A DNA stretch of 64,000 nucleotides from CAVVYA01 sp963752345. GTDB lineage: Bacteria; Pseudomonadota; Alphaproteobacteria; SMXQ01. The notes under the pieces were generated by a model. The model was not told the origin of the DNA and made no database searches. It saw nothing but the letters and a program-made list of their open reading frames with translations. Positions 63,964-64,000 of this stretch are shown here, piece by piece. The stretch is taken from positions 108,120 through 172,119 of the forward strand of contig CAVVYA010000014.1 in the NCBI GenBank assembly GCA_963752345.1, in the 5' to 3' direction. Made by a program: the position numbers and the translations under genes. Every line of letters begins with the position of its first letter. Within the stretch, counting starts at the first letter, position 1.

Positions 63964-64000
63964 CCATTTAGCACTCACTCACTCACTCACTCACTCGTTC
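63964..64000 (+). repeat. (ACTC)n microsatellite at window end
   Basis: CACTCACTCACTCACTC continues to the last bases. Confidence 0.9.

Larger units (their letters stand above)
62905..64000. other. upstream spectraplakin intron or flanking DNA
   Basis: AT-rich, rich in CAT/CGT microsatellites and with a plus-strand SINE at 63286-63517. I see no further spectrin-repeat exon before the window ends. Confidence 0.6.

Overview
The window is a chimera of three unrelated DNAs. Positions 1 to about 51,490 are a GC-rich alphaproteobacterial chromosome segment. The mnmE-mnmG-rsmG-parA-parB / holA-lptE-leuS block, three parS sites, a porin with a Rhodospirillales-like signal region, paired glnK-amtB operons and solitary tricarboxylate-type (Bug) receptors suggest an unclassified relative of Rhodospirillales. 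Positions about 51,496 to 54,990 are very GC-rich actinobacterial-type DNA: a truncated PPK2, an ABC sugar permease tail, a GH43 glycosidase and a PhyH dioxygenase. This stretch seems to contain a join of its own near 52,327. From about 55,000 to 64,000 the DNA is AT-rich and metazoan. It holds five consecutive exons of a spectraplakin (dystonin/MACF1/short stop family) on the minus strand, tRNA-derived SINEs, microsatellites and a hAT element nested inside another hAT element. The simplest reading is an animal genome scaffold joined to bacterial contaminant sequence, not gene transfer.

Alphaproteobacterial layout. 1-6.3 kb: a broken alpha/beta hydrolase, a Bug receptor, quinone oxidoreductase, dienelactone hydrolase, Ogt-type DNA repair methyltransferase and a DUF255 protein. 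6.4-13.8 kb: the near-origin cluster for tRNA U34 modification, 16S rRNA methylation and chromosome partition, then holA, lptE and leuS in convergent orientation. 16.6-21.4 kb: two divergent TPR/GT41 (O-GlcNAc transferase-like) genes lying between leuS and a DUF3576 lipoprotein gene. 22.4-25.2 kb: a tandemly duplicated porin. 25.5-37.3 kb: housekeeping genes (JmjC oxygenase, ThiE-like, YggS, L,D-transpeptidase, ribA, response regulator, xth, FAH-family, lolA, ftsK). 37.4-40.6 kb: a MazEF module, an aminotransferase and an HTH/PIN toxin-antitoxin pair. 40.6-44.6 kb: two glnK-amtB ammonium modules. 44.9-51.5 kb: UbiH-like hydroxylase, MBL hydrolase, DUF971, Trm112-like, Lon-N domain protein, YbbN-type thioredoxin, tRNA-Gly(GCC) and a second, truncated Bug receptor.

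Many bacterial genes are split by single-base frameshifts that homologous protein sequence bridges cleanly, so indel error in the assembly is more likely than mass pseudogenisation. The animal exons carry none. Gene spans below cover the whole reconstructed gene even when several frames are involved. I found no convincing new multi-gene defence or mobile system. The most unusual items are the GT41 pair, the nested hAT elements, the paired glnK-amtB operons with similar candidate sigma-54 sites, the parS site inside rsmG, and the two junctions.
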